The notes under the pieces were generated by a model. The model was not told where the DNA came from. It saw only the letters and a list, made by a program, of their open reading frames with translations, and did not search any database. Source: Diplonema papillatum (Eukaryota; Euglenozoa; Diplonemea; Diplonemida; Diplonemidae). Taken from it: a DNA stretch of 64,000 nt. Below, piece by piece: positions 31,431-40,500 of this stretch. A program made the translations under genes and the position numbers. The stretch spans positions 1 through 64,000 of the forward strand of contig JAPJBO010001061.1 in assembly GCA_030068145.1 (NCBI GenBank), given 5' to 3'. How positions within the stretch are numbered: the stretch's first letter is position 1; each line of letters opens with the position of its first letter.

Positions 31431-31804
31431 GTAGACTATAACCTATGCCTGTTTCACATGTACATGCGATGGGTTTTGCCATAGAAGAGCTTTGCGGCCT
31501 CCGGCATCTCATCGAGGTTACGGTCCTCAAGATTCATCGGGCCTTCACGAGCCTCAGGCTCTCCGGGTCCGCGACGAAATCTGTTGTTGCCACGGAGCCA
31601 GCGGATTTCGAATCAGTGAGTCGGAATCAGTGGAATCGGACACTGTTTACTTGGTCCGAGACGAGAGATATGCTAATAGCTCGGGGGCGAAGCCCGGGGC
31701 ACTTTTTTAGCCTACCGTCGTACGCGTTTTTCTCGTAGTCTATGCTCGGGGGTTTCCGCCGGGTTTTTCTCGATCCGTGACTCGGCACCGGGTATTTGCC
31801 GCAC

Positions 31805-31935
31805 AATTCAGGCCTGCAGGCCCTCGGCCGAGGACACTTTTCCGGTCGAAAATGATTTTCGGGGGTTGTTGGTTTTCGGGGTCTATCATGCCCGAAATTT
31901 GCGTTTTTTGCAGAGTTTCTTAATAACTCGCGGTA
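31805..31935 (+). mobile_element. SINE body fragment, plus strand
   Basis: TTTTCCGGTCGA followed by GCCCGAAATTTGCGTTTTTT and a CTCGCGG motif matches the body of the 30885-31056 element in the opposite orientation. The B box is missing. A similar body without head occurs at about 32300-32370. Confidence 0.6.
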
Positions 31936-31977
31936 GTTGGGTCCCCTTGGGTAACGTGAGTCAGTCTACCAGAACTG

Positions 31978-32105
31978 AGCATCGCCCGAACGTTGCTTCA
32001 CCCAAACTTTGCTCCACCAGAAGTTAGCTTCGCCCGAACTTTGCTTTTGCATCACCACAACTTAGCAACTTAGTTTCGCCCGAACTTTGCTGTTTTCCGA
32101 ACTTT
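31978..32105 (+). repeat. Degenerate array of CCGAACTTTGCTTC units
   Basis: Units of about 14-18 bp (TCGCCCGAACTTTGCTT) repeat imperfectly here and again at about 32390-32535. Both arrays follow a SINE-body fragment, so they may be the 3' tails of that family. Confidence 0.75.
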
Positions 32106-32119
32106 ACAACCCCGTAAAT

Positions 32120-32210
32120 CATTGTCGACCGGAAAAGTGCCTCGCCCGGGTTCGAACCCGGGACCTCCAGCCCTGAAGGCTTGCGCTGTTCACTCTGCCA
32201 TCACGGTGTC
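32120..32210 (-). mobile_element. tRNA-derived SINE-like head, second copy
   Basis: The minus strand shows TGGCAGAGTGA (A box) and GGTTCGAACCCG with a perfect five-pair T stem, followed by GGCACTTTTCCGGTCGAC. The anticodon arm is degenerate, so I do not call a tRNA gene. Confidence 0.65.
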
Positions 32211-32285
32211 ATTTCCAGGGGGAAAACTTCCTATGGAGACCCTTGAAGTTGAAATGACACTATAAAAAGTGCTGGGCTTCGCGCG

Positions 32286-32550
32286 TAGAGGCAGCAGTTT
32301 GGGTTTAATGTGCCTGACATTTGCGTTTTTTGCCGAGTTTCTCAATATCTCGCGGCTTTTGGGCCCTTGGGTGATTTGAGTCAGTCAACCAGATTCTTCC
32401 CGAACTTTACGGTTTCCCGAACTTTGCTTCGCCCGAACTTTGCTTCGCCCGAACTTTGCTTCTCCCGAACTTAGCTTCGTCCGAACTTCATCGCCCGAAC
32501 ATAGCTGCTCCCGAACTTTACGGTTTCCCGAACTTTAACTGCTGCCTCTA
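32286..32550. mobile_element. 265-bp element with 14-bp TIRs
   Basis: TAGAGGCAGCAGTT (32286-32299) is mirrored exactly by AACTGCTGCCTCTA (32537-32550). Inside are a SINE-body fragment and the CCGAACTTTGC array. No clear target duplication is seen. Confidence 0.6.
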
Positions 32551-33790
32551 GTCTCGCTGGGCGCCGGTCTTTACCGGCGCACATGTACTTTTTCTCATGT
32601 GGAGTTTACGCACTTGCATCATTCCATCCGAGCGTTCCGTCTGTTCATTACAGGATCTGTCGACAGGCATCTGAGCATAGCAGGCAACTGTTCATTGCAG
32701 GAATCTGCTCGCTATAGGCCTCGCTCAGTAGTGACTACAGGCAATCGTTCTCCCAGACATTTGTCCCTCACAGGCATCTGACATTTACATCTGATCTTTA
32801 CAGGCACCTCATGATCAGGCTCATCTGATTGTCACAGGGTGGGCGTTTGTTGCAGTAGAGTGATTGTCAGGCCTTCGACTACCCTGAGCAACGCACTGTG
32901 CACACAGTCGGTGTCTACGTAACAGCAGACGGTTCACGGGTGAACGTCGTTGTGGCCGCAGAAGGGGGTCGTGGGGTGTCAGCGGGTGTCCGCCGCTTCT
33001 TCTCGCCGCGTTTGCAGAGCCCTCGCCGAGCTTTATTGGCCGTGTGAGCAACCATTAAAGCACAGAAACTGCAGCAACTACCTTGACGTTTTTGCACAAA
33101 ACTTCGTCTTCTTGCTGCGTTAGTTAGTGGGGAAACAAAATTTCAAGATCCTTTTTTTCTTCAAGATGTGAAAAAAAAAAAATGGGCAAATCCAACAACT
33201 TCTGAAAAGGAGTTTGTCAATCCATGTATCTAGTCCAAAAACAATACAGTTTCATAATTGTTGCAAGAAGCCGGGTTGGCTCGAATAGAACCTCCAGTCT
33301 CGAAACATATACTGGACTCAAGAAGCAAAGCTGTGCACGAACGCAGACGTTACCGCAAGATCCGCAAGATCTCGATATACTAGCAATTCGGAACACAGTT
33401 ACATAAGACGCCAGTGGAAGAAGCTGCGTACCATAGCTCGAGAGGCTGGTCTTCCGAACTCAGAAGAAAAAGTTGGAAGAAAAAACCCTCGTCAAGTTGC
33501 TCAATCTTTCCTAAGGTGGCCTCGTTAGCCGCCATCTGTACTTTGCAGAAGGCACTTCTGACCAAATACTTCTCTTTCATCATTCCAGGGTTAAATTTTT
33601 GCAATGTGGGTTTCTGACCCTTTCATGGTTCAATGGTTTCGTAAGAGTCAGTTTCTCGTTTTTCGTTGACTTCTGTCTGTTTCCCCGCCTTGAGATGCCC
33701 AGAGCGAGATGCCCTGAGGCCGATTGGTGGTACCATATGTGGTTACACATAGGAACAGTACCACCATGTAGGACACTTTTGACCCCATTT

Positions 33791-33814
33791 TTTACCCACA
33801 TCATACGGGGGTGA
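33791..33814. repeat. 24-bp target-site duplication of the truncated LINE, copy 1
   Basis: The 24 bases starting TTTACCCACATCATACGGGG are identical to 35213-35236 and bracket the LINE fragment exactly. Confidence 0.9.
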
Positions 33815-33838
33815 GTAGTAGTAGTAGTGTGTGTCATC

Positions 33839-34252
33839 CTACTCCGGGAACAAGTCAGGGAGAACGGAGCAATCTTTACAAACGAATGAGTGACATAAGG
33901 TGGCCGCTTGAGCGGCGCCAATCCGAGCGCACACAGCAGCAGCGACGCGTCGGCAGTATTTGCACTTCAGGATGGGGCTGCCGTCATAAGCGTCGACGGC
34001 TAGCGAGTGTCGGCAGAGGGTGCAGTGGTCGGAGCAAGCTTGAACGTGGCAGGTCGGTGCCGCAATGAGTTGGTCGATGTACTTCAGCGCATTAACCTTG
34101 CGCATGCGCCGCGCAGCCTGCGAGATCACGCGCTTCCGGGGGTCGTCCGGATCCGGTCCCACGTGCCTTCATGCCTTTCCGCGTCTTCCGCGGCGGCCGC
34201 ACGGTTCTCTGCCTGGTGGCCTCCACCACCCGCTGGACCTTCGCGTCCCTTG
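33839..34252 (-). pseudogene. Shifted C-terminus of the truncated LINE
   Basis: The RT frame stops at 34253. Protein-like sequence resumes in other frames, including DDPRKRVISQAARRMRKVN and a Cys-rich stretch (CHVQACSDHCTLCRH, CKYCRR, CKDC) typical of LINE C-terminal zinc-binding tails. At least one frameshift separates it from the RT part. Confidence 0.6.
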
Positions 34253-35212
34253 CTACCCTGTCTGGATCTCCTCAGTGTTCGACATGCCGAGGTCGCGTTG
34301 GAGCACATCGAGATAAGAAAGCGGAGGTCGACCGATTTTCTTCTTTCGACGTGTCGTTGCAAGAAGCACGCTCGATGCTGGCTGGTCCGCCCTCAGGCAG
34401 TGCCCAGCGAAGCGGAGCCGCTTTCTCTGCAACTCAACTTCGATCCTCGGGAACTGATCCGCAAAAAGGTCATTATTGCTACAGCGCGTTTCGCGACTGT
34501 AGACCTTAATGCCTCGAACAAACCGAACTAGACAAGTGTATGCTCCCGTGATCTCAGGAAGCAGGGAAGTGCCAACGATCCAAGTTTCGGCGCCTGACAG
34601 AAAGACGGGAACCACGAGCGTCTTGAAAAACAAAACCTTTAGGTCGAGCCTAATCGTGGACCGCCAAACAGACTTCAGTCTGTGTACTGCTACCCAGGCC
34701 AAAGACTTGTTCCGTAGGAAATCCGCTCTGCTGTCCACGAGCATGGAGCCGAGGTATTTGTAGTCCGGAACCTCACGGAGGGAGGCCCCATCTGGACGCG
34801 TTACGGTACGTACAACTGGCGAACCCAGGACGACTACCTCTGTCTTGCCTACGCCGTAGTTGACCTTCAGGCCATACTTCGCGGCTGCCGCAGTGAGCTT
34901 GTGCAGGAGCACTCTGGCTGCTGCTGCGGATCGGGCTATTAGAACAATGTCATCGACAAATTCAAGGTGCTTTAGGCGGATATGCCATCGTTCACACGTA
35001 GGACCAAAGCACACGCCCGCGTTCGGAATGTCCACCCCCTCAACTTCTCTCATGATCGCATCGATCACGAGGTTGAACAGCGTTGGGCCCAATGTGTCCC
35101 CTTGGAGGACGCCCGAGCAAAGCTCGATGGCCTCAGTTAGGCCATGTGGCGTGCGAACTTGTGGTGTCGCCCCACGGTATGTACTAATGATAGCACTCCG
35201 GAGCGAATCCGG
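34253..35212 (-). pseudogene. LINE reverse transcriptase fragment
   Basis: About 320 codons of a non-LTR reverse transcriptase are open: SGVLQGDTLGPTLFNLVIDA is RT motif B (with the preceding segment) and LEFVDDIVLIA is motif C, here FVDD in place of the common FADD. VPDYKYLGS and the thumb-side segment RFAGHCLRADQ with PLSYLDVLQRDLG follow in the usual order. The fingers domain, motif A and any endonuclease are missing because of 5' truncation. It cannot be functional on its own. Confidence 0.88.
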
Positions 35213-35236
35213 TTTACCCACATCATACGGGGGTGA
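35213..35236. repeat. 24-bp target-site duplication, copy 2
   Basis: This is the exact repeat of 33791-33814 at the 5' side of the truncated LINE. Confidence 0.9.
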
Positions 35237-35373
35237 AAAATATCCAAAACCGTAAAAGGTCGGTCAAAATCCTCGCGCAATGTGTCGTGTTTTTGGGTGG
35301 TTTCCTGGCTAAACTGCCACAAATTGAACACGTAAAAATGGCCTCCGGTGACAGCTTCTGACCCCCCCTACAT

Positions 35374-35629
35374 AAAACAGCTAGTATCGGGGTGGGTACA
35401 TGTGCGGCTTGTACGATTGGGCATCGATTGCTGATATGGCTGCCTTCTGATGCGACTATACAGGGGAGCTCGTTAGAGCCAATTGCGCGAAAAGGTCGAC
35501 CCTTTGGATTGGCGGCCGGCGGGCTTTAAGTGTCTCAGATAAGGCGTCTCCATGGTCTCCATGCGGTATGTTAGGAGCAATCCTTATGCCCGAACTTCAG
35601 CAACCTTCAGCAGGAGGTCCGTTGCACGC
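35374..35629 (+). repeat. 260-bp direct duplication, copy 2
   Basis: This is the counterpart of 30554-30822 in the same orientation, including ATGGTCTCCATGCGGT and ACTTCAGCAACCTTCAGCAG. Confidence 0.9.
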
Positions 35630-37581
35630 AGAGAACTGTGCGTGGCATCAGCAGCGGTCCAGAAGGCCGGCTGGCCACTGGTGCACAAGGGAGACTGCAG
35701 ACTGCTGTGCCGCCTGTGTGGCATCCCTAAGCGCCCGGGTGTTTTGGGTTTTCTTTTTCCGGCGCAGATTCGACAGGATAGAGCGAACACGCCATGAAAA
35801 AGCCGAAGCGAGCGGGGTATGGCATTGCGGCAACCACCGGATACTGGTGTGCACACAAACTGTAAGCCGAAGGCGTCACCAAGCGCACGCGGTGACCGGA
35901 CGGGGTCAATTGCAGGCCAGGATTCGACGCTGACAAGGTGCGGTGGTGGACGTGGTAACGGTGGTGAGTGACAGTTGCAGGTGTACCACTGATATCGGAT
36001 TGGATGTGTTCTGCTGCCGCCGCGCGCAAATCGTTTGAATGCAAACGCTGCTCTGTCTTCCTCTACACGCAGTGTCCGCGGTCGCGGTCGCGGCAGCCAC
36101 GCTTCTTGTTATTTCTGGCTTGCTTGAAGTGGACGAAGGCCCGTTGGCCGTCGTCGCCGTCGAGCACAGGAGTGTCTCGAGGACGAAGAGGAGCCAAGGA
36201 TCGCTTGAAAAAAAAAGTGGTAGCAACAATAATTAGCAGATAACGTGTCGGTCTGAGTTCCCTCGGGTGGGCACGTCGGGAAGATGAAGAAATGGGTGGG
36301 GCCAATCCAAAGCGCAAAACAGACGCATCGACAGTTCGTCGGGGGGAACCGGTGCGCGTTTCCTTCTCTAAGCAGGCTTGTTTTTTTTTGTGTTTCCGAC
36401 ACTCCCGAAATGACGTACAGATTGGTGTCTTTCGACCTTTTGTATGCTTGTGAAGTTCAGTTTTTTTTTTTTTTTTGCTTTTCTCCGTTCTGCTTTGGAC
36501 TCGAAGGTGGCATCATTCGTGAACGGCCTGCCTTGCGAGCCAGGACACAGAATTGTGAATAACGTTTTGCTAGTCAAACAGGAACCCCCGAGGTATTCCT
36601 GAGAGTCTTCCGGCACACTTGCCTCAAAAAGAGGCCTGGTGCCCTAAGTATCCCCACCTTACAAAGAAACTCGTCTATGACGTTAAGCCGAGAGCGAAAA
36701 TACGACTCGTACACGAGAATGCGACTCGCATGCACTGTCAACTTATCAAGCCGGTCCACTGCTGGACGGACCGGCTTATTTATCCTTGCAGGATTTTGCC
36801 TGCTTTCAAAACAAACAAAAATGCTTCTTTATTTTGCACATTCGTGGGTAGAGGGGGTGTACAGATGAAGAATAGTAGGTTCCAGCGACCGTTGCGGGGA
36901 TGAAGTGGCGAATATTCGCGGTACGCCATTTCCTGGACTGGAACGCTGGAGCATTTGCTTGCATTTTTTTTTCTCCAGGAAAAAGAGAATTGTTTGGATT
37001 CTGTGTTTCCGACGACAGCGTCCGAGTTTTTGTGTGACGACTCCTTTCTTTCTCTGTGGCGCCTGATTGCATTAGAATTCACGTTTCCCCAGATGCTCCC
37101 ACCGTGGGCCCGTTCAGTAGGTGATGTCTTGAACAGCAGTTCGCGCACCCGATGCCGGGTGTAGGGTGGTTCAGAGCATCGAAAGCCTGTCAAAACGGGC
37201 AACCTCAAATCCAGAAGAAAATACTTGACGGAACTGCCGATGTTCATGTCCTGCTTATTTCGACACAGGCTAGAGGAGGGGAATGTGGTCTTTGCTGAAC
37301 GCTCCCGCTCCGACACGTTCGTTGTTGTTGCGATAGTTGGAAATGGGTGTTCTCCTGCGTCTCACCCCTCAGACACAGCCATGGTGGCACTTTGCCAATT
37401 GCTCAGCAATGCGCAATGCGTGCCATAGCCTCTTAGTGGTGTCGACGAGAGGGTTCATCCGGCTCTCTAGCAAGGTTCGTTGCTTCACCGAAGGTTTCCT
37501 TGGTATGCAAAGAGAGAGTCGCATCTGGCGGCCACCTCGAGTACATACCTACAAAACAGGAGCTTCTCAGAAATAAAATAA
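35630..37581. other. Intergenic stretch
   Basis: No supported gene. Several short frames on both strands lack domains. A T run sits at about 36462-36476. A TGTTGTTGCGATAGT motif near 37325 also occurs near 7305 next to the 7258 repeat. Confidence 0.4.
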
Positions 37582-37928
37582 AGAGCGGAATTCGGTTCAG
37601 TACACGCATAAAGCCGTAAATTCAGTTCTACCGCTTCAGGCGAAGTTGGCAGCGATCGTTCGAGTTTTTCTGACGGTTAGACTGACACCGCTGCGAGTCA
37701 GTCTGTCGCTCGTCTGGCCCTCTGACTCTGGGTCAGACGCCTCAGACGAGTGTCAGCCTGATAGTCACGTCGGAAAACACAACGGTTGCCTCAAATTCGC
37801 CGCTGCCAACTTCGTCTGAAGTGGTAGAACTGAATTTGGGTAAAAAGTGGTAGAACTGAATTTACGGCTATAAACGTGGTAGAACTGAATTTACGGCTTC
37901 ATGAGTGTACTGAACTGAATTCCTCTCT
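37582..37928. mobile_element. 347-bp MITE-like TIR element
   Basis: The left arm AGAGCGGAATTCGGTTCAGT and the right arm, complement AGAGAGGAATTCAGTTCAGT, continue as inverted repeats through GCCGTAAATTCAGTTCTACC to GAAGTTGGCAGCG. AAAATAA abuts both ends (37575-37581 and 37929-37935), a plausible 7-bp duplication in low-complexity DNA. In the right arm the AATTCAGTTCTACC unit is tripled. Confidence 0.85.
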
Positions 37929-38412
37929 AAAATAAAATAAAAGCGAATCCGGACCAGGAATGGCCGCGGAAAATTTGGGCACGTTTCGACAATCTGGCCC
38001 ACTGTAAATGATGGAAGCACCGACAGGAATGTACAAGACGGATATTAAGGCGTTCTCCCTGACGAGAAGCCGTGGTGGGAACGCTTTCCTCGGACGATTG
38101 CAAGCACTCACAGATTGGGTGCGGTAATATTCTCGATGAATTGTGTGTTGGTGGATGGCCGCTCCTGGACGAAAGAGGTCTGAGGGGATTGCCTTATCTG
38201 GACCGTGTTTCGGTCCTTTTAATCGGCAGCGCAGAGTCTAAAAGTCTGCAGACAGGACAGTGGTGGGACAGAGCACACTCAAATCCGTCGTAGGGGGTTG
38301 CGGCGCTGGAAGCTTTGCCGCTTACCGGAGACCTCGCACAGCCCTGGACGGGCGAGACCTGTCCGCAACCCTCGGGCATGCTTGCCTCTTCTGTTTGGCT
38401 GGCAGGGGTGGC
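37929..38412. other. Intergenic stretch 3' of the MFS gene
   Basis: Nothing supportable is seen; it is the 3' flank of the transporter gene. Confidence 0.4.
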
Positions 38413-40500
38413 TTATTCGTCGAGGGTCGGCCGCTCCCTCTCGTGCTTGGGCTGCTTCAGCGCGCCGATTGTGAAGGGAGCGAGGCCCCGCTTCTTGTTG
38501 GTGAGGACGGTCAGCTTTTTGTCCGCCACCGGGCGGTCCGAGCGCAGCGGGTTCAAGTGGATAAGCAGCGGGATGGCGACAGCGATGTACGCCGCGTGCC
38601 AGATTGAAAAACTGGTCATGGCCCATCGGTAGCCCCACCCCGCCTGCACAAGCGCCCCCCAGACGGGCCCGACCGCGAGGCCCAGGTTGAGAGAGAAGCA
38701 GAATACTGCAGAGGCAATGGACGTCTCCGTCGAAAGCGTTAGCAGGCCCATGCCGCAAATGAGCGAGAACGCGGCGGCGATGTTGCACCCGAGGATGCCC
38801 ACGATGATCGCGATCTGGTTCCCGACGTTGTAAAAGTCGATGCCGGGCACAGGACCACACAGCAGGTTAAAGAGGCACAGCAGCGTGGGGCCGACCAGAA
38901 ACGGTCTCGTGTCCGGGTATGCAGTCTCGCCCCTCGTCACGCTCCGTGCAATGCGGTCGGTAATCCGGCCGCAGTACGACGCAACGAGCCAATACACCAG
39001 CCCGTTCCCAGAGAAGATGAGGCCGGTCACGAGGTTGCTGTAGCCGAAGTTGTCTGCTAAGTAGACTGTCTGCAGGGGGCCCTGCGCCCCGATCGCGGAA
39101 TACACAGAGAACATGCCAACGCCTGCCGTAACAAGGGTTGCGCGCTTACTCAGCGTCGAGCGCTCTTCGTCGGGCGCGTCGCTTTCGTCGGACATCGAAG
39201 TGTTGATGGCGCTCGGCATTTTGAGCACCTCGCAGGACGGGGTCCTTTCCGCGAAGGTGACGCTCGAAGGCGATGAAAACGGGCGCGGGTGGGGCAGCGG
39301 CAGCGGCTGCGACTGCGGTGGCGGAGCCGGAGGCTTGGTGTTCGGCGACTGGCCGTGGGGCTGGGGGCGCACGTCCGGCGACGGGGCAGGGGCGTGGGCA
39401 GGCGTGCCGTGCGGGTGGTCGCTCAGTGAGGACGGGTGCAGACCGCAGCCGAGGTTGCTGGCGGTGTCCGGCGATATGCCACACACCGTCGTCGGCGTGG
39501 CGTGCTTAGTCCTCAGGTGATCCGGGTCTCGCCCACTTGACCCTACAAACAGTTCGGTCGGCGCATGCGAGAGCTGGAGGCTAGTGGATCCCGGCGTAGC
39601 GATCGGCACCGGCACTGGGATGGATGCGGGTAGCGGCTGCTGCTGAGGCGTCCTGATGTCGCTCACAGAGTCGGTACACCCATCCGTTTCGACGCCGTCG
39701 CCGTCGCACGAACGGTCACGGCAAGACCGTGTTGATCGCACGGACTTGACCGAACGAACCAACGACCTCTCTGCTTCATCGAACAAGCAGTCTTCGTCGT
39801 CCGCGGCTTCCTCTTCTCCCGTCTCATGCGTCTGCCCCCTGAGCCACGCATCTTCGCTGACATCCCGGAGGAAGTAATACAGCAGCACCGGAAACAGTGC
39901 CAACGGAAGCGTCACCAACAGCACGGGAGTCTCGAACCCGGCCAACTCGTAGAACAACCCACCGATCAGCGGACCGAATATGTACCCCAGCCCGACCATG
40001 CCTTCCGACAGCCCCAAAATTTGCCCGTACACGTGGGGGAAGATGTAGTGGTAGAAGTTGAGCACCGGCGCCTCCGCCAGCCCTTGCCCGAAGCCGCCGA
40101 CGAGGCGGGTCACAATGATTGTGAGCACCAGGTCGTTGTTCGACGAGGCGACGCGCTCGGAAAAGGCGTAGACCGAGTTGGCGATCACGGACACAATGGT
40201 CCCGAACGCGTACACGAGCTTGTTGCCGTAGCGTCGGGTGGACCAGTGCGTGAAGAATTGGGCGATCACCATGCCCGTGGGCTGCGCCGAAAACGTGACG
40301 CTGCGCCACGTTTCTGAAACGCCGCGCTTTTCCAGCACCGTCGCCAAAAACGGGATTGAAGCGCTCACATTGACGTAGACCATGAAGAACGTCAGCAGCA
40401 ACACGCCCAGTGTGCCGAGCTGCCCCTTTCTCTTCAGGTACGCCCACGTCAGCTTCACATCGTCTTCGTGAATCTCACAACTCACCACGCTCGACGGCAT
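38413..40500 (-). CDS. MFS transporter with long cytosolic loop
   Basis: This intronless gene encodes 695 aa from the ATG at 40500 (MPSSVVSCEIHEDDVK). Six hydrophobic segments lie before residue about 212, beginning with LGTLGVLLLTFFMVYVNVSA; WSTRRYGNK after the second segment corresponds to the MFS loop 2-3 motif. A hydrophilic Pro/Ser/Asp-rich loop of about 240 residues follows, then six more segments from ATLVTAGVGMFSVYSAIGAQ to WHAAYIAVAIPLLIHL. The central loop is much longer than the usual 30-60 residues. The overall pattern resembles drug:proton antiporter or vesicular-amine-transporter-like MFS proteins (SLC18-type); the substrate cannot be inferred. It probably resides in the plasma or an endomembrane. 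Confidence 0.88.
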   Translation of the reverse strand: MPSSVVSCEIHEDDVKLTWAYLKRKGQLGTLGVLLLTFFMVYVNVSASIPFLATVLEKRGVSETWRSVTFSAQPTGMVIAQFFTHWSTRRYGNKLVYAFGTIVSVIANSVYAFSERVASSNNDLVLTIIVTRLVGGFGQGLAEAPVLNFYHYIFPHVYGQILGLSEGMVGLGYIFGPLIGGLFYELAGFETPVLLVTLPLALFPVLLYYFLRDVSEDAWLRGQTHETGEEEAADDEDCLFDEAERSLVRSVKSVRSTRSCRDRSCDGDGVETDGCTDSVSDIRTPQQQPLPASIPVPVPIATPGSTSLQLSHAPTELFVGSSGRDPDHLRTKHATPTTVCGISPDTASNLGCGLHPSSLSDHPHGTPAHAPAPSPDVRPQPHGQSPNTKPPAPPPQSQPLPLPHPRPFSSPSSVTFAERTPSCEVLKMPSAINTSMSDESDAPDEERSTLSKRATLVTAGVGMFSVYSAIGAQGPLQTVYLADNFGYSNLVTGLIFSGNGLVYWLVASYCGRITDRIARSVTRGETAYPDTRPFLVGPTLLCLFNLLCGPVPGIDFYNVGNQIAIIVGILGCNIAAAFSLICGMGLLTLSTETSIASAVFCFSLNLGLAVGPVWGALVQAGWGYRWAMTSFSIWHAAYIAVAIPLLIHLNPLRSDRPVADKKLTVLTNKKRGLAPFTIGALKQPKHERERPTLDE

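Larger units (their letters stand above)
33815..35212 (-). mobile_element. 5'-truncated LINE insertion with (ACT)n tail
   Basis: A 1398-bp insert lies between 24-bp identical duplications. On the minus strand it begins in the middle of a reverse transcriptase, runs through the C-terminal region and ends with an (ACT)n tail (33815-33828). This is the classic product of target-primed reverse transcription with 5' truncation. Confidence 0.9.

Noticed and set aside
30985-32210. tRNA genes at the two GGTTCGAACCC sites
   Set aside because: A and B boxes are present, but anticodon and acceptor arms do not fold properly and both share a repeated body, so SINE-like is the better reading.
32286-32550. 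Target duplication for the 14-bp TIR element
   Set aside because: Flanking GCGCG and GTCTCGC do not match in register.
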